Shown: positions 54,898-63,750, counted from the first letter of the stretch. The stretch is 64,000 nt of DNA from DATGLE01 sp035294325 (GCA_035294325.1 DATGLE010000144.1:1-64000); one strand, 5' to 3'. The notes: generated by a model not told the origin, from the sequence alone. Numbers and translations: made by a program.

Positions 54898-55662
54898 TTG
54901 GAAGGCATCAAAAACTACCTGATAGATATGGATGGGGTGCTTCTGAGAGGCAACTCGCTGATCCCTGGCGCGGCGGATTTCGTCCAGCGCCTGCGCGATC
55001 AAGAGATCCCTTTTTTAATTTTTACCAATAACTCCGAATATACGCCGCGCGACCTGCAAGTGCGGCTGCATTATATGGGGCTGGATGTGCCGCCTGAAGC
55101 GATTTTCACCTCCGCGCTGGCTACCGCGCAATTTCTGCATACGCAGCGACCGGGCGGGCGCGCGTTTGCCATCGGCGAGTCGGGGCTGACGACGGCGCTG
55201 CACGATATTGGCTACGTGCTGACCGATCAGGAGCCGGAATATGTGGTGCTGGGTGAGACGACAACGTATAGCTTCGAACGCATTACCCGCGCCATTCGCT
55301 TCGTTGTTGCCGGCGCGCGTTTCATCGCCACCAACCCCGATGTGATGGGGCCTGGCGAGGGCGGAGTTGTGCCGGCGACGGGTGCGGTGGCGGCGTTAAT
55401 CAGCGCCGCGACGGGCGTCTCTCCCTATTTTGTTGGCAAGCCGAATCCCCTGATGATGCGTATGGCGCTGCGCACGATCAATGCGCATTCCGAGGATTCC
55501 GCGATCATCGGTGATCGCATGGATACCGATATCGTCGCCGGGACCGAGAGCGGCCTGCGTACCATCCTGGTGCTCACCGGCGTCACCTCGCGCGAGCAGG
55601 TTGAACGCTTCCCCTATCGCCCCACCTGGATACGCGAATCGATTGCGCATGTCGAGATCTGA
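54898..55662 (+). CDS. HAD-IIA family sugar-phosphate phosphatase (NagD-like)
   Basis: 254 residues from a TTG at 54898 with AGGGA 9 bases upstream (MEGIKNYLIDMDGVLLRG). An ATG at 54841 in frame would add 19 residues atypical of the family. Motif I D10-M-D12-G is present. The cap-domain segment GRAFAIGESGLTTALHDIGY, VVLGETTTYSFERITRA, and KPNPLMMRMAL with motif IV IIGDRMDTDIVAG fit the NagD / 4-nitrophenylphosphatase group. It is a cytoplasmic house-cleaning phosphatase with broad substrates in most cases. The specific substrate is unknown. Confidence 0.9.
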   Translation: MEGIKNYLIDMDGVLLRGNSLIPGAADFVQRLRDQEIPFLIFTNNSEYTPRDLQVRLHYMGLDVPPEAIFTSALATAQFLHTQRPGGRAFAIGESGLTTALHDIGYVLTDQEPEYVVLGETTTYSFERITRAIRFVVAGARFIATNPDVMGPGEGGVVPATGAVAALISAATGVSPYFVGKPNPLMMRMALRTINAHSEDSAIIGDRMDTDIVAGTESGLRTILVLTGVTSREQVERFPYRPTWIRESIAHVEI

Positions 55663-55776
55663 AAGTGTTCACTTTGAGTTGTTCAGGCCCGCCGGGAGTA
55701 GTAAAGGAGTCTTACCTTTTTCAGTTGGAAGAATAAGAAGGTATAATTGGGCTAAAACACAGCGGAAGGTAGCGAG

Positions 55777-56859
55777 ATGATTTGCTGCGCCGGGCAATTG
55801 AGAGTGGGAACCAGACTGGCAGATATTTTTTATGATTATCTGGCTGAGCAAAGTATTTATCCCCTGTTTATATTAAGCGATGCTCTGTCGGCACTAAAAG
55901 AATTGCCGGATAGCTCCATCGATTTTTGTATGACAAGTCCCCCTTATTGGAATAAGCGCCAATATCATGACGATGCGATAGGTCTGGAGTCTGACTATCA
56001 AGATTACATTTTGAAGCTGCTCAATATATTTGAAGAGGTAAAGAGGGTGCTAAAACCGAGCGGCTCGTTCTGGCTAAATATTGGAGATAGCTATTTGAAC
56101 AAGTCGTTACTGGGGATCCCGTGGAGGATAGCGCTAAAATTGACCGATGAGCAAGGGTGGCTTCTGCGTAACGATATTATCTGGAATAAGGTCAAAGGAG
56201 GCCCGGATAATACCAGAGATCGCTTACGAAATCTCCACGAAACTATCTTTCACTTTGTGAAAATCCCAAAGGGCTATTATTACAATACGAACGCGATCCG
56301 TTCGGTTCCTCGAAAGGCGAAAGTTGTCAATGGAGCGATTGTTTCTGCAACTGGTGTGAGCGGCGTCAGATACAAAAGACAAATAGAGTTGTCCACGGCT
56401 CTGACCGGCGAGGAGAAGAAAGCGGCTATGAAAGCCCTGGAAGAAATGCTGGGGCTGGTTGGCCGGGGTGAGATAGCTGATTTTAGAATGGTAATACGCG
56501 GATATCAGCGCACAACTCATTCCGATTCAGAACATGTATCAGGGAGAGCAAAAGAGTTAAAAGAAAAAGGTTTTTATTTTTTGCGCTATCATCCTGATGG
56601 AAGTAAACCCGGTGATGTGTGGGACATACTTCCCGAAGATACGCAGAAGCGGCTTGATCATTTTGCTCCTTATCCCGAAGATCTCTGTAGAATACCTATC
56701 CTGGCTACATGCCCGCCCGGAGGTGTAGTCCTTGATCCTTTTTGCGGTACAGGTACGACCATGCGTGTAGCAAGGCTCCTGGAGAGAAAGTCAATTGGCA
56801 TAGATATATCAGAGACATATTTGACATTAGCGGAAAGAAGATGTAGTACATTACTATGA
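55777..56859 (+). CDS. Site-specific DNA methyltransferase, beta class, probably N4-cytosine
   Basis: 360 residues, with GGAAGGTAGCGAG before the ATG. Motif IV TSPPYW (53-58), near the N-terminus, precedes the SAM-binding motif I DPFCGTGTTM (about 317-326), the beta-class order. The SPPYW form favours N4-cytosine methylation, although N6-adenine cannot be excluded. The middle (about 120-290) holds a target-recognition region with RYKRQIELSTALTGEEKKAA, DFRMVIRGYQRTTHSD and GRAKELKEKGFYFLRYHPDG. Its stop overlaps the nuclease start (ATGA). Base composition is clearly more AT-rich than the neighbours, which suggests transfer. A TATAAT at 55742-55747 may be its -10 box. Confidence 0.92.
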   Translation: MICCAGQLRVGTRLADIFYDYLAEQSIYPLFILSDALSALKELPDSSIDFCMTSPPYWNKRQYHDDAIGLESDYQDYILKLLNIFEEVKRVLKPSGSFWLNIGDSYLNKSLLGIPWRIALKLTDEQGWLLRNDIIWNKVKGGPDNTRDRLRNLHETIFHFVKIPKGYYYNTNAIRSVPRKAKVVNGAIVSATGVSGVRYKRQIELSTALTGEEKKAAMKALEEMLGLVGRGEIADFRMVIRGYQRTTHSDSEHVSGRAKELKEKGFYFLRYHPDGSKPGDVWDILPEDTQKRLDHFAPYPEDLCRIPILATCPPGGVVLDPFCGTGTTMRVARLLERKSIGIDISETYLTLAERRCSTLL

Positions 56860-57707
56860 CAAAAATTCTTGAGCTTTATGGCACTTCAACGCAATCAAAG
56901 CAACAGGTTGATTGGAGAAAAATTGTCGATACAGAATTTTGCCCATATCTACAAAGAAAATGCCTCAAAACAAGAAAAAGTAACCCTGACCTTACAATAG
57001 GAACATGTACTGTTTTATATGGAAAGGATGCAAAGGGTGTAATCATTTGCCCTATCCGTCTATTGGAACGCCGCCAGATCTTTGTTGATTGCCTTCACTT
57101 GCTTTCGCTTCATGAGCCAGGTAATGAGCTACATATAGTGCCAGAGATTAAAATTCCGGGAGGGCATGTGGATTATTTTCTTGTGTCTGCAAGAGGTAAG
57201 GAAGTCAGGGACTTTGTAGGTATTGAGATTCAAACGCTGGATACAACTGGCGCGCTCTGGCCTGAGCGGCAGAGGTTTCTACGCGAGCAAGGGATTGAAG
57301 TGAGAGAAGACAATGGTTTAGCGGGATCATTTGGCATGAATTGGAAGATGACGGCGAAGACTATTCTGGTTCAACTCCATCATAAAGTGCAAACATTCCA
57401 GGACCTCAACAAACATTTAGTGTTAGTTATTCAGGACCATTTTATGGACTATATAAAGCGTGAGTTCCGTTTCAGCCACCTCAACAATGCTCTTATCGGC
57501 GATCCTGCTCACTTTCATGTGTACAAATTGAACCAGGAAGAGGAAGATAGCTCTTTCCGTCTGGAACTCGCATCTCGCTTTAGCACAGATGCTAATGGGA
57601 TAGCTGAATGCCTCGGCTTACAGACGAGTCACAAAATGGAACTGGAGGCAATCACAAAGCTGCTCGCAACAAAGATTTCAGAGAAAACCCGCTTCGTGCC
57701 ATTATAG
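56856..57707 (+). CDS. NotI-like type II restriction endonuclease
   Basis: 283 residues, partner of the upstream methyltransferase by ATGA overlap. The N-terminal Cys cluster C29, C36, C51 and C65 (FCPYLQRKC, TIGTC, IICP) resembles the iron-binding Cys4 site of NotI. The PD-(D/E)xK core is D106 in GGHVDYFLV and E124-I-Q126 in GIEIQTLD, the same unusual D/ExQ active site as NotI. KTRKSNPDLTIGTC (about 38-51) is the most conserved family block. NotI cleaves GCGGCCGC. The target here is unknown and may be different but is likely GC-rich. The gene is AT-rich with Lys/Ile-rich codons, as is typical for mobile R-M genes. Confidence 0.83.
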   Translation: MTKILELYGTSTQSKQQVDWRKIVDTEFCPYLQRKCLKTRKSNPDLTIGTCTVLYGKDAKGVIICPIRLLERRQIFVDCLHLLSLHEPGNELHIVPEIKIPGGHVDYFLVSARGKEVRDFVGIEIQTLDTTGALWPERQRFLREQGIEVREDNGLAGSFGMNWKMTAKTILVQLHHKVQTFQDLNKHLVLVIQDHFMDYIKREFRFSHLNNALIGDPAHFHVYKLNQEEEDSSFRLELASRFSTDANGIAECLGLQTSHKMELEAITKLLATKISEKTRFVPL

Positions 57708-57741
57708 CTGATCGGTAGAGCTGTATATCTGTGGGGGTATT

Positions 57742-58989
57742 CTAGCTCACCACCTGTTCCGCAGCCTCTTTTTTCGGGATGTAGCGGTCGGCGTGGCCGA
57801 GCGGCGTGAACGCGAAAGCGACCGGGACCAGGAACGTCAAAACTCCGATGACAGCGTAGACCAGCGCGATATTCCCGGTCCTCTGAATGGCAAAGCCCCC
57901 CAGCAGCGATCCCAGCGGAATCGCCGACCAGGCGAGCACGCTGGCAATGCTTATGATGCGTCCCAGCATGTTATTGGGTACGATGGCCTGGCGCAGGCTC
58001 ATCGTATTGATATTGAAGAGGATGCCCAGCCCACCGATCAGCGCCTCGAACACCAGCCCCAGCCAGTAGAGACGCGTAAATGCCAGCGCGATAGTGAACA
58101 GGCCATAAAGCATCAGCGCGCCCAGCGCCACAATACTGAACGACCAGCACTTGCGCAGCGGGCCGGCGGCCAGGGCGAGCACAACGATGCCGAGGCTCGA
58201 CGCCGAATAGAGCAGGCTCACCTGCGTATCGCTGGCAGCGAGGCGCTCTTTGGCGAAGAGCACAAGCTGAGCGGTTGTGGTGGCGCCCAGGAAATTTACT
58301 ATTGCCATCATGATCGAGATGTTGCGCAGCACCGGGTGACGCAGCACGTAGCGCAGCCCTTCAAGGGTATCTTCCCAGATAGTGGTAACGCTCCTCTTGC
58401 TCTCGGCGTTGAAGCTGACTCTGACGAGGGCCAGCGAGAGCGCCGAGACGAGGAATGAGGCGGCGTCCCATGTCATCAGGTCGGCGACGGGCATGATCGC
58501 CACGAGCACGCCGGCCAGGAATGGACCGATGACGCTGGCTCCCGAATAGCTGGCCTGGATGCGCCCGTTGGCCGTTACCAGGTCGTCCTGGTCAACCAGG
58601 CTGGGCAGGGCCGCGAACTCACCGGAGTCGAAGCAGATGCGCAGCGTTGTGTGCAGAAAGCCTATCGCATAGATCCACCAGACCGTGAGTGCGCCCAGCA
58701 GCGCCAGGATCGGGATCAGACCAATAACCAGCGCGCGGGCAAGGTCGGTGAAGATCATCATGCGCTTGCGATCCACGCGGTCCGTCCACGCGCCCAGCAG
58801 CAGCCCGAAAAGCAAGTAGGGCAGGACATTCGCGGCAGTCGAGATGCCCAGGTTGAGCGCCGAGCCTGTCAGCTTGTAGACCAGCAGCGGCAGGGCGAAG
58901 AGCGTGATCGAGCTGCCGAGGTTCGAGATGCTCTGCCCCGTCCAGTATTTCCAGAAATCGCTATTCAAGCGCCGTCTTGGCGTGCTCAT
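57742..58989 (-). CDS. MFS transporter (probable efflux)
   Basis: 415 residues from the ATG at 58989 (MSTPRRRLNSDFWKYWTGQS). The open frame to 59109 extends into a hairpin repeat and is rejected. Ten to twelve hydrophobic spans are visible. The loop 2-3 motif GAWTDRVDRKRMMIFTDLARA is the MFS signature in the MFS_3/enterobactin-exporter-like branch, and NGRIQASYSGASVIGPFLAGVL is the motif C-like proline/glycine segment of exporters. The substrate is unknown, so a drug or small-molecule exporter is the default reading. It is convergent with the R-M island (34 bases). Confidence 0.88.
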   Translation of the reverse strand: MSTPRRRLNSDFWKYWTGQSISNLGSSITLFALPLLVYKLTGSALNLGISTAANVLPYLLFGLLLGAWTDRVDRKRMMIFTDLARALVIGLIPILALLGALTVWWIYAIGFLHTTLRICFDSGEFAALPSLVDQDDLVTANGRIQASYSGASVIGPFLAGVLVAIMPVADLMTWDAASFLVSALSLALVRVSFNAESKRSVTTIWEDTLEGLRYVLRHPVLRNISIMMAIVNFLGATTTAQLVLFAKERLAASDTQVSLLYSASSLGIVVLALAAGPLRKCWSFSIVALGALMLYGLFTIALAFTRLYWLGLVFEALIGGLGILFNINTMSLRQAIVPNNMLGRIISIASVLAWSAIPLGSLLGGFAIQRTGNIALVYAVIGVLTFLVPVAFAFTPLGHADRYIPKKEAAEQVVS

Positions 58990-59011
58990 AGTCCTGTCGC
59001 TCTCTTTTGTG

Positions 59012-59160
59012 TATGTCTGATTTCCGACGCTATCACCTGTGAGCGCCGCAGGCGCTCGCTGGATTGAGCATAGTGTGTGGAAACAGGCGCGAAGCGCCTG
59101 TTTCCACACACTATGCTCAATCCCTGGCGCAGCGGAGCCGCACGACTGCCCGACTGGCGA
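59012..59160. repeat. Hairpin MITE-like repeat, copy l
   Basis: The left terminal motif TGTGTATGTCTGATTTCCG is at 59008-59026. A 63-base perfect palindrome (59061-59123: 30-bp arms, loop GAA, core GGAAACAGGCGC/GCGCCTGTTTCC) follows. The boxes are GAGCGCCGCAGGCGCTCGC on the left and GGCGCAGCGGAGCCGCACG on the right. After the right box the conserved GAGGACGAGAACGCTGAG stretch is present (59159-59176). Same orientation as copy k. Confidence 0.86.
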
Positions 59161-59204
59161 GGACGAGAACGCTGAGAAGCAGATATCCTGCTTACGCAGG
59201 TGGC

Positions 59205-59325
59205 ACTTGCCTTATCCAGTATATGGTGTGAAAAAATGCGCGTCGCTCATTTTTTCACACCATATACTGGATCCCCGGTGCGGCAGAGCCGCACCAACGC
59301 CCGGCAAAAATGAGTGTGTACGGCA
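59205..59325. repeat. Hairpin MITE-like repeat, copy m
   Basis: The palindrome at 59214-59272 (28-bp arms, one mismatch, loop GTC, core GAAAAAATGCGC/GCTCATTTTTTC) lies 90 bases after the palindrome of copy l, so two elements are nearly tandem. The right box is CGGTGCGGCAGAGCCGCACC and the right end AATGAGTGTGTACG resembles the terminal motif in the opposite sense. The two copies fill most of the 568-base divergent gap 58990-59557. The remainder holds TATAAT at 59429-59434, a likely -10 box for the S9 peptidase. Confidence 0.8.
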
Positions 59326-59557
59326 ATAACCGCACATTCAAGGAATGTAGCATATATTTCTATCGTTGTCAATAGTGGCAGTCAGCGCATTGTCATGAGG
59401 CTGACATGCAAGCTGGAGAAAAACACGCTATAATTGGTCTTCAGGAGAGCAGAGCGGGCTTGCGCCGCAAACATGTGATGATGTTTATATGCTCATGGCG
59501 GCGCTGCGCCCCTACAGCATCCCCCCGATAGAAAATTGCTAGAGAGAGGAACTGCGC

Positions 59558-61390
59558 GTGGCAACCGAACAATACAGTTTCGAGCGTTATCTCAATGTGC
59601 GAACCGCCTGTGGGGCAAGCTTCTCGCCCGATGGCAATCGACTGAGCTTCCTGACCGATATTACCGGTGTGGCCGAGGTGTGGTGTGTTCCGCTGAATGC
59701 GCATACTCCGCGCCCATTGTGGCCCGACCAGTTGACATTTCGTGGCGAGCGTGTTGCCAGCGCAGTCTTCTCGCCGCGAGCCGACCTGCTGCTCGTTTCC
59801 GGCGATGTTGGCGGCAACGAACGCACTCAACTCTACACCCTGAGCGCCGACGGCGCGACGCTGGCAGCCCTCACCGGGCGCCCCGACGTGATCTATACGT
59901 TTGGCGCCTGGTCGCCGGATGGCTCGCGCATCATTTATAGCAGCAACGAGCGCGATCCGCGCTACTTCGATATCTACGAGCGTCACATGATAACCGGGGA
60001 GACGAGGCAACTGCTGCGCCACGATGGTACGAATCATGCGCTCGTCTACTCGCCCGATGGGCGGCAGGCGCTCATCTCGCGCCAGGAATCCAACATCCGC
60101 AACCAGTTGATCCTGCTGGATACGAGTACGGGCGAGACGCGCGTGCTAACGCCGCTGCCAGACGCGGGACCGGCGCAGCATCTTATGCCGGCCTGGTCGG
60201 CTGACCGGCGCGGCCTCTATCTGCTCAGCAACCGGGGCCGGCAGTTCCGCTCGCTGGCCTATCTTGATCTTGCCACCACAGAAATGACCTATCTCAGCGA
60301 CCTCTCCTGGGATATCGAACTGCTGGCAGTAACCAGGGATGGTGCATGTATGGCGACAGTTACAAACGAAGATGGCTATGCGCTGCTGGAACTCTTTGAC
60401 GTAACGCCGGGCTGGGGGCAGCGTACCACGCTCAATGCTCCCACCCTGCCACGCGGCGTGGTCCAGGATATTACCTGGTCGCAGGATGGAGCGAAACTGG
60501 CGATTACGCTAACGACCTCGGATGACTCGGCGGATATCTGGGTATGGGATACGAATGTCGGTGTGGTACATCGCGCCACACAGAGCGCGATGGGTGGCAT
60601 TCCGCGCTCGGCCTTTGTCTCGCCGTCGCTGATCCATTATCCAACCTTTGATGGGCGCGAGATCCCGGCGTTTCTGTATATGCCGCGCGGGGAGCAGGCG
60701 CGTGGGCTGCCAGTGGTGATAATCGTACATGGCGGCCCCGAGAGCCAGGCGCGCCCGGGCTTCGATCCCGTCACACAATACCTGGTGGGGCGCGGCTATA
60801 GCGTGCTCGTGCCGAATGTGCGCGGCAGCACGGGCTATGGCTACGAGTATCAGAGCCTCGACGATGTGCGCAGGCGCATGGACTCGGTGGCTGATCTCAA
60901 GTATGCCGCGCTCTGGCTGCGCGAGAGCGGCATCGCCGATCCGCGCCGCATCGCCGTCATGGGTGGCAGCTATGGAGGCTTCATGGTGCTGGCCGCGCTC
61001 ACCACCTATCCCGATCTCTGGGCGGCAGGCGTCGATATCGTTGGCGTTGCCAACTTCGTCACCTTCCTGGAGAATACCGGGCCCTGGCGGCGCAGGTTAC
61101 GCGAGTCGGAATACGGCAGTCTGGAGCATGATCGTGAGTTCCTGGAGCAGATCTCGCCGATCCGCTCGGTGGATCGCATTACGGCTCCGCTCTTCGTCGT
61201 ACATGGTGCCAACGATCCGCGCGTTCCCGTTGGCGAAGCGGAGCAGATTGTGAGCGCGCTGCGGGCGCGTGAAGTGCCCGTCGAGTACCTGCGCTTCGAG
61301 GATGAGGGCCACGGGCTGGTCAAGCGCGCCAATCGCCTTGTCGCGTATCCAGCGATTGCGCGCTTCCTCGACAAACACCTGATGCCCTGA
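59558..61390 (+). CDS. S9 family prolyl oligopeptidase / acylaminoacyl peptidase-like
   Basis: 610 residues, with GAGAGAGGA upstream of the GTG start. The N-terminal beta-propeller (about 15-340) has TolB/DPP-like blades (SFSPDGNRLSFLTD, VFSPRADLLLVSGD, AWSPDGSRIIYSSN, VYSPDGRQALIS). The C-terminal alpha/beta hydrolase (about 360-610) has nucleophile S471 in MGGSYGGFMVLA, D553 in VHGANDPRVP and H585 in EDEGHGLVK. HGGPESQARPGF carries the oxyanion-hole HGGP. There is no signal peptide, so it is cytoplasmic, probably cleaving short peptides or N-acyl amino acids. It is preceded by two hairpin repeats. Confidence 0.93.
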   Translation: MATEQYSFERYLNVRTACGASFSPDGNRLSFLTDITGVAEVWCVPLNAHTPRPLWPDQLTFRGERVASAVFSPRADLLLVSGDVGGNERTQLYTLSADGATLAALTGRPDVIYTFGAWSPDGSRIIYSSNERDPRYFDIYERHMITGETRQLLRHDGTNHALVYSPDGRQALISRQESNIRNQLILLDTSTGETRVLTPLPDAGPAQHLMPAWSADRRGLYLLSNRGRQFRSLAYLDLATTEMTYLSDLSWDIELLAVTRDGACMATVTNEDGYALLELFDVTPGWGQRTTLNAPTLPRGVVQDITWSQDGAKLAITLTTSDDSADIWVWDTNVGVVHRATQSAMGGIPRSAFVSPSLIHYPTFDGREIPAFLYMPRGEQARGLPVVIIVHGGPESQARPGFDPVTQYLVGRGYSVLVPNVRGSTGYGYEYQSLDDVRRRMDSVADLKYAALWLRESGIADPRRIAVMGGSYGGFMVLAALTTYPDLWAAGVDIVGVANFVTFLENTGPWRRRLRESEYGSLEHDREFLEQISPIRSVDRITAPLFVVHGANDPRVPVGEAEQIVSALRAREVPVEYLRFEDEGHGLVKRANRLVAYPAIARFLDKHLMP

Positions 61391-61404
61391 GCCGTCACCT
61401 GTCA

Positions 61405-61605
61405 ACCTGAGCGCCACTATGTCATCCAGAGTGCAGCGAGCCGCAGCCCTGAGCGCGAGCGAAGGGGAAGGATCTCTCCTGAGGGAACCAATGGGGAGCC
61501 TGGAGGCACCCTTGCCTTCGCGCGGGCCGGATCCTTCGCTCCCGCTCAGGATGACATGTATTATGCTCAGAATGGCATGCATTGCACTCAGGATGACAGG
61601 CGTTT
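61405..61605. repeat. Inverted GTCATCCTGAGCG/CGAAGGATC-type repeat with short direct repeats
   Basis: ATGTCATCCAGAG...GAGCGAAGGGGAAGGATCTC at about 61420-61479 and its inverted counterpart GGATCCTTCGCTCCCGC with TCAGGATGACAT at about 61531-61559 form a dispersed-repeat pair of a type seen in many soil bacteria. Two further CTCAG(G/A)ATG(A/G)CA units follow (61565-61603). It fills the gap between the convergent S9 peptidase and ETF fusion genes and may act as a bidirectional terminator. Confidence 0.55.
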
Positions 61606-63516
61606 TTGTTGCAACTGCTCGATCAATAGGGGCAGCAGCGTATGTACATCGCCGACGACGCCGATATCGGAATGGCGGAAGATTGCCGCGCGCTTATTTT
61701 TATTGATCGAGACTATAAACCCGGCCTTGCGTATGCCGGCGATATGCTCGGCTGCTCCCCTGATGCCCAGCGCGATGTAAAGCCGGGGCGAAACCGCGCG
61801 GCCCGTCAGGCCGATCTGCTTCTGTTTAGGCAGCCAGCCCTGGTCGGCAACGTTACGCGTGGCGCCAACGGCGGCATCGAGCAGGCGCGCCAGTTGATAG
61901 ACCGGCTCGTAGTTTTCCGGCCCTCCCAGGCCCATACCCACGCCGATAACCGTGTGGGCCGATTCCAGCTCAGCCACCCCCGTATCCTGGAACTCGAGGC
62001 CCAGGCTGCGTGTGCGGATCCGCGCGGCGATGTTTTCCGTTGGGAGTCGTTCAATAACAGGTTCGCGGCTGGCGTCGGGGATGGCGGCATGGAGCATGCC
62101 GGGGCGCAGCGTCGCCATCGCCGGGACGGTGTTGGAGAGAATGGGAGAGATAATACTGCCACCAAAGGCCGGCTTGTACTGCACGAGGCGCTGCTGTCCA
62201 TCGATGCTCAGATCGATGCAATCGCCCGTCAGGCCAAGATTGAGGCGAGCAGCTACGCGCGGCGCCAGGTCGCGCCCGTCAGCAGTCGATCCTAGCAGCA
62301 CAACCGCAGGATGATATTTTTTGATCGCCTCCGCCACCACAGCGGTATAGCCCTCGGTGCTGTAGCGCTCCAGAGCGGCGTCCTCGGCGACGTAAACGCG
62401 TTCGGCCCCGTAGGCTGCGAGCGTCGCGGCATGTGCGACCACCCCGGGGCCTCCAATCAGCAGCGCCGCGAGTTCGCCCTGCAAGGCCGCCGCCAGATCG
62501 TTGCCCTTGCCCAGCAGTTCGAGCGTGACGCGGCGTAGGCCATGATGGGTATGTTCCGCGACAACCCACACTGCCCGGCCCGGCTGTGGCTCCCCTTGCC
62601 GGCGCGGGGCAGCGTTGGGTTCCGGCTTTTCCCCCGCACGCGGCTCGTGGTTGGTATCGAGCAGGCCGCGCGCTTCGAGTTCGCCAATCAGCGCGGCCAC
62701 CGCCTGCGCCGGATCGCTCTCGGCGATGACGTGGCCTGCGCGTGCATGCGTGTCGGAAATAATCTCTGTTACCCGGGTCGGCGAGCCTGCCTGCCCGATG
62801 CGTTCCAGTTCGGCGCCGAGATCCGCCGAGGTGACGAGCCTGATACGATCTCCTGCCTGCTCGCCGGCTTCACGAATGGCGTGCTCATCGGGCCAGATAC
62901 CCTCGTTGAGCTTTTCGGCAGCCGTAACCAGCGCTGGCAGAGGGACGATCAACGTCTCGCTGCCCTCATCGGTCTCGCGCGTCGCAATGATCTCGTTCCG
63001 GCCATCGGAGCGCCGCACATCGATCTTCACAATCGCGCTAATCTGCGGCAGATCGAGCATCTCCGCGAGTTCCGGTCCTACCTGGGCCGTCTCCGCATCG
63101 ATGCTGTGACGGCCACAGAAGATCAGGTCAACGCGCCTGCCTCGTTCAGTGAAGAGGCGCTGGATCGCCAGGGCGAGCGTGCGCGCGGTAGCCGCGGTAT
63201 CGGCGCCGCCGAAGGCACGATCACACAGATGGATGGCGCTGTCGGCTCCCATCGCCAGCGTCGTAGCCAGCGCCTCACGCGCCTGGGGTGGTCCCATCGT
63301 CACGGCAATCACTTCCCCGCCGTATTGATCGCGGAGACGTATGGCCTCGCTGAGCGCGTAAACGTCCAGCTCGTTGATCTCCAATGGTACGCCCTCGCGC
63401 ACAAGGCGCCGCGTCTCTGTATCAAAACGCAGTGCCGAAAGCAGGGGCACCTGTTTGATGCACACAATAATGGTGAGAGGCCCGGCGCCATCCCGGGTCT
63501 CGATTGGTTCCGTCAT
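61588..63516 (-). CDS. Electron transfer flavoprotein, fused beta and alpha subunits
   Basis: 642 residues from the ATG at 63516 (MTEPIETRDGAG). The upstream frame to 63573 is not supported. An EtfB-type half (about 10-260) has IIVCIKQVPLLSALRFD, VTMGPPQAREAL and IFCGRHSIDAETAQVGPELAE. After a charged Pro-rich linker (about 290-310), an EtfA-type half (about 315-642) has VLLGSTADGRDLAPRVAARL and the FAD-binding QIGLTGRAVSPRLYIALGIRGAAEH. In most bacteria EtfB and EtfA are separate proteins from a two-gene operon. The fused order is beta-alpha. It shuttles electrons from acyl-CoA or other dehydrogenases to the quinone pool. An ETF:quinone oxidoreductase gene is not in the window. Confidence 0.9.
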   Translation of the reverse strand: MTEPIETRDGAGPLTIIVCIKQVPLLSALRFDTETRRLVREGVPLEINELDVYALSEAIRLRDQYGGEVIAVTMGPPQAREALATTLAMGADSAIHLCDRAFGGADTAATARTLALAIQRLFTERGRRVDLIFCGRHSIDAETAQVGPELAEMLDLPQISAIVKIDVRRSDGRNEIIATRETDEGSETLIVPLPALVTAAEKLNEGIWPDEHAIREAGEQAGDRIRLVTSADLGAELERIGQAGSPTRVTEIISDTHARAGHVIAESDPAQAVAALIGELEARGLLDTNHEPRAGEKPEPNAAPRRQGEPQPGRAVWVVAEHTHHGLRRVTLELLGKGNDLAAALQGELAALLIGGPGVVAHAATLAAYGAERVYVAEDAALERYSTEGYTAVVAEAIKKYHPAVVLLGSTADGRDLAPRVAARLNLGLTGDCIDLSIDGQQRLVQYKPAFGGSIISPILSNTVPAMATLRPGMLHAAIPDASREPVIERLPTENIAARIRTRSLGLEFQDTGVAELESAHTVIGVGMGLGGPENYEPVYQLARLLDAAVGATRNVADQGWLPKQKQIGLTGRAVSPRLYIALGIRGAAEHIAGIRKAGFIVSINKNKRAAIFRHSDIGVVGDVHTLLPLLIEQLQQKRLSS

Positions 63517-63750
63517 CCTGTGTATGCTGCTCCTTTGCCAGTTATTCACCAGGTATTCTATACCGTAGAACAAGTTGTAACCTGTGCATTATGCCCGCCG
63601 TTTAGAGGGCTGTGAAGTTGAGACTGTGGGAAGCGACCAGGAAGACCTGTTATGAATGCAGAGTCTTGATATTTTCAGGAACGGAAATCGAGGCGAGTTC
63701 GGCTCAAATACGGCAAATTACATGCATTTCTAAAGAGGGAGGGAGCCGTT

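Noticed and set aside
58990..59109. Extended N-terminus of the MFS transporter
   Set aside because: The extra 40 codons lie in hairpin copy l and the ATG at 58989 begins the normal MFS sequence with a suitable upstream site.
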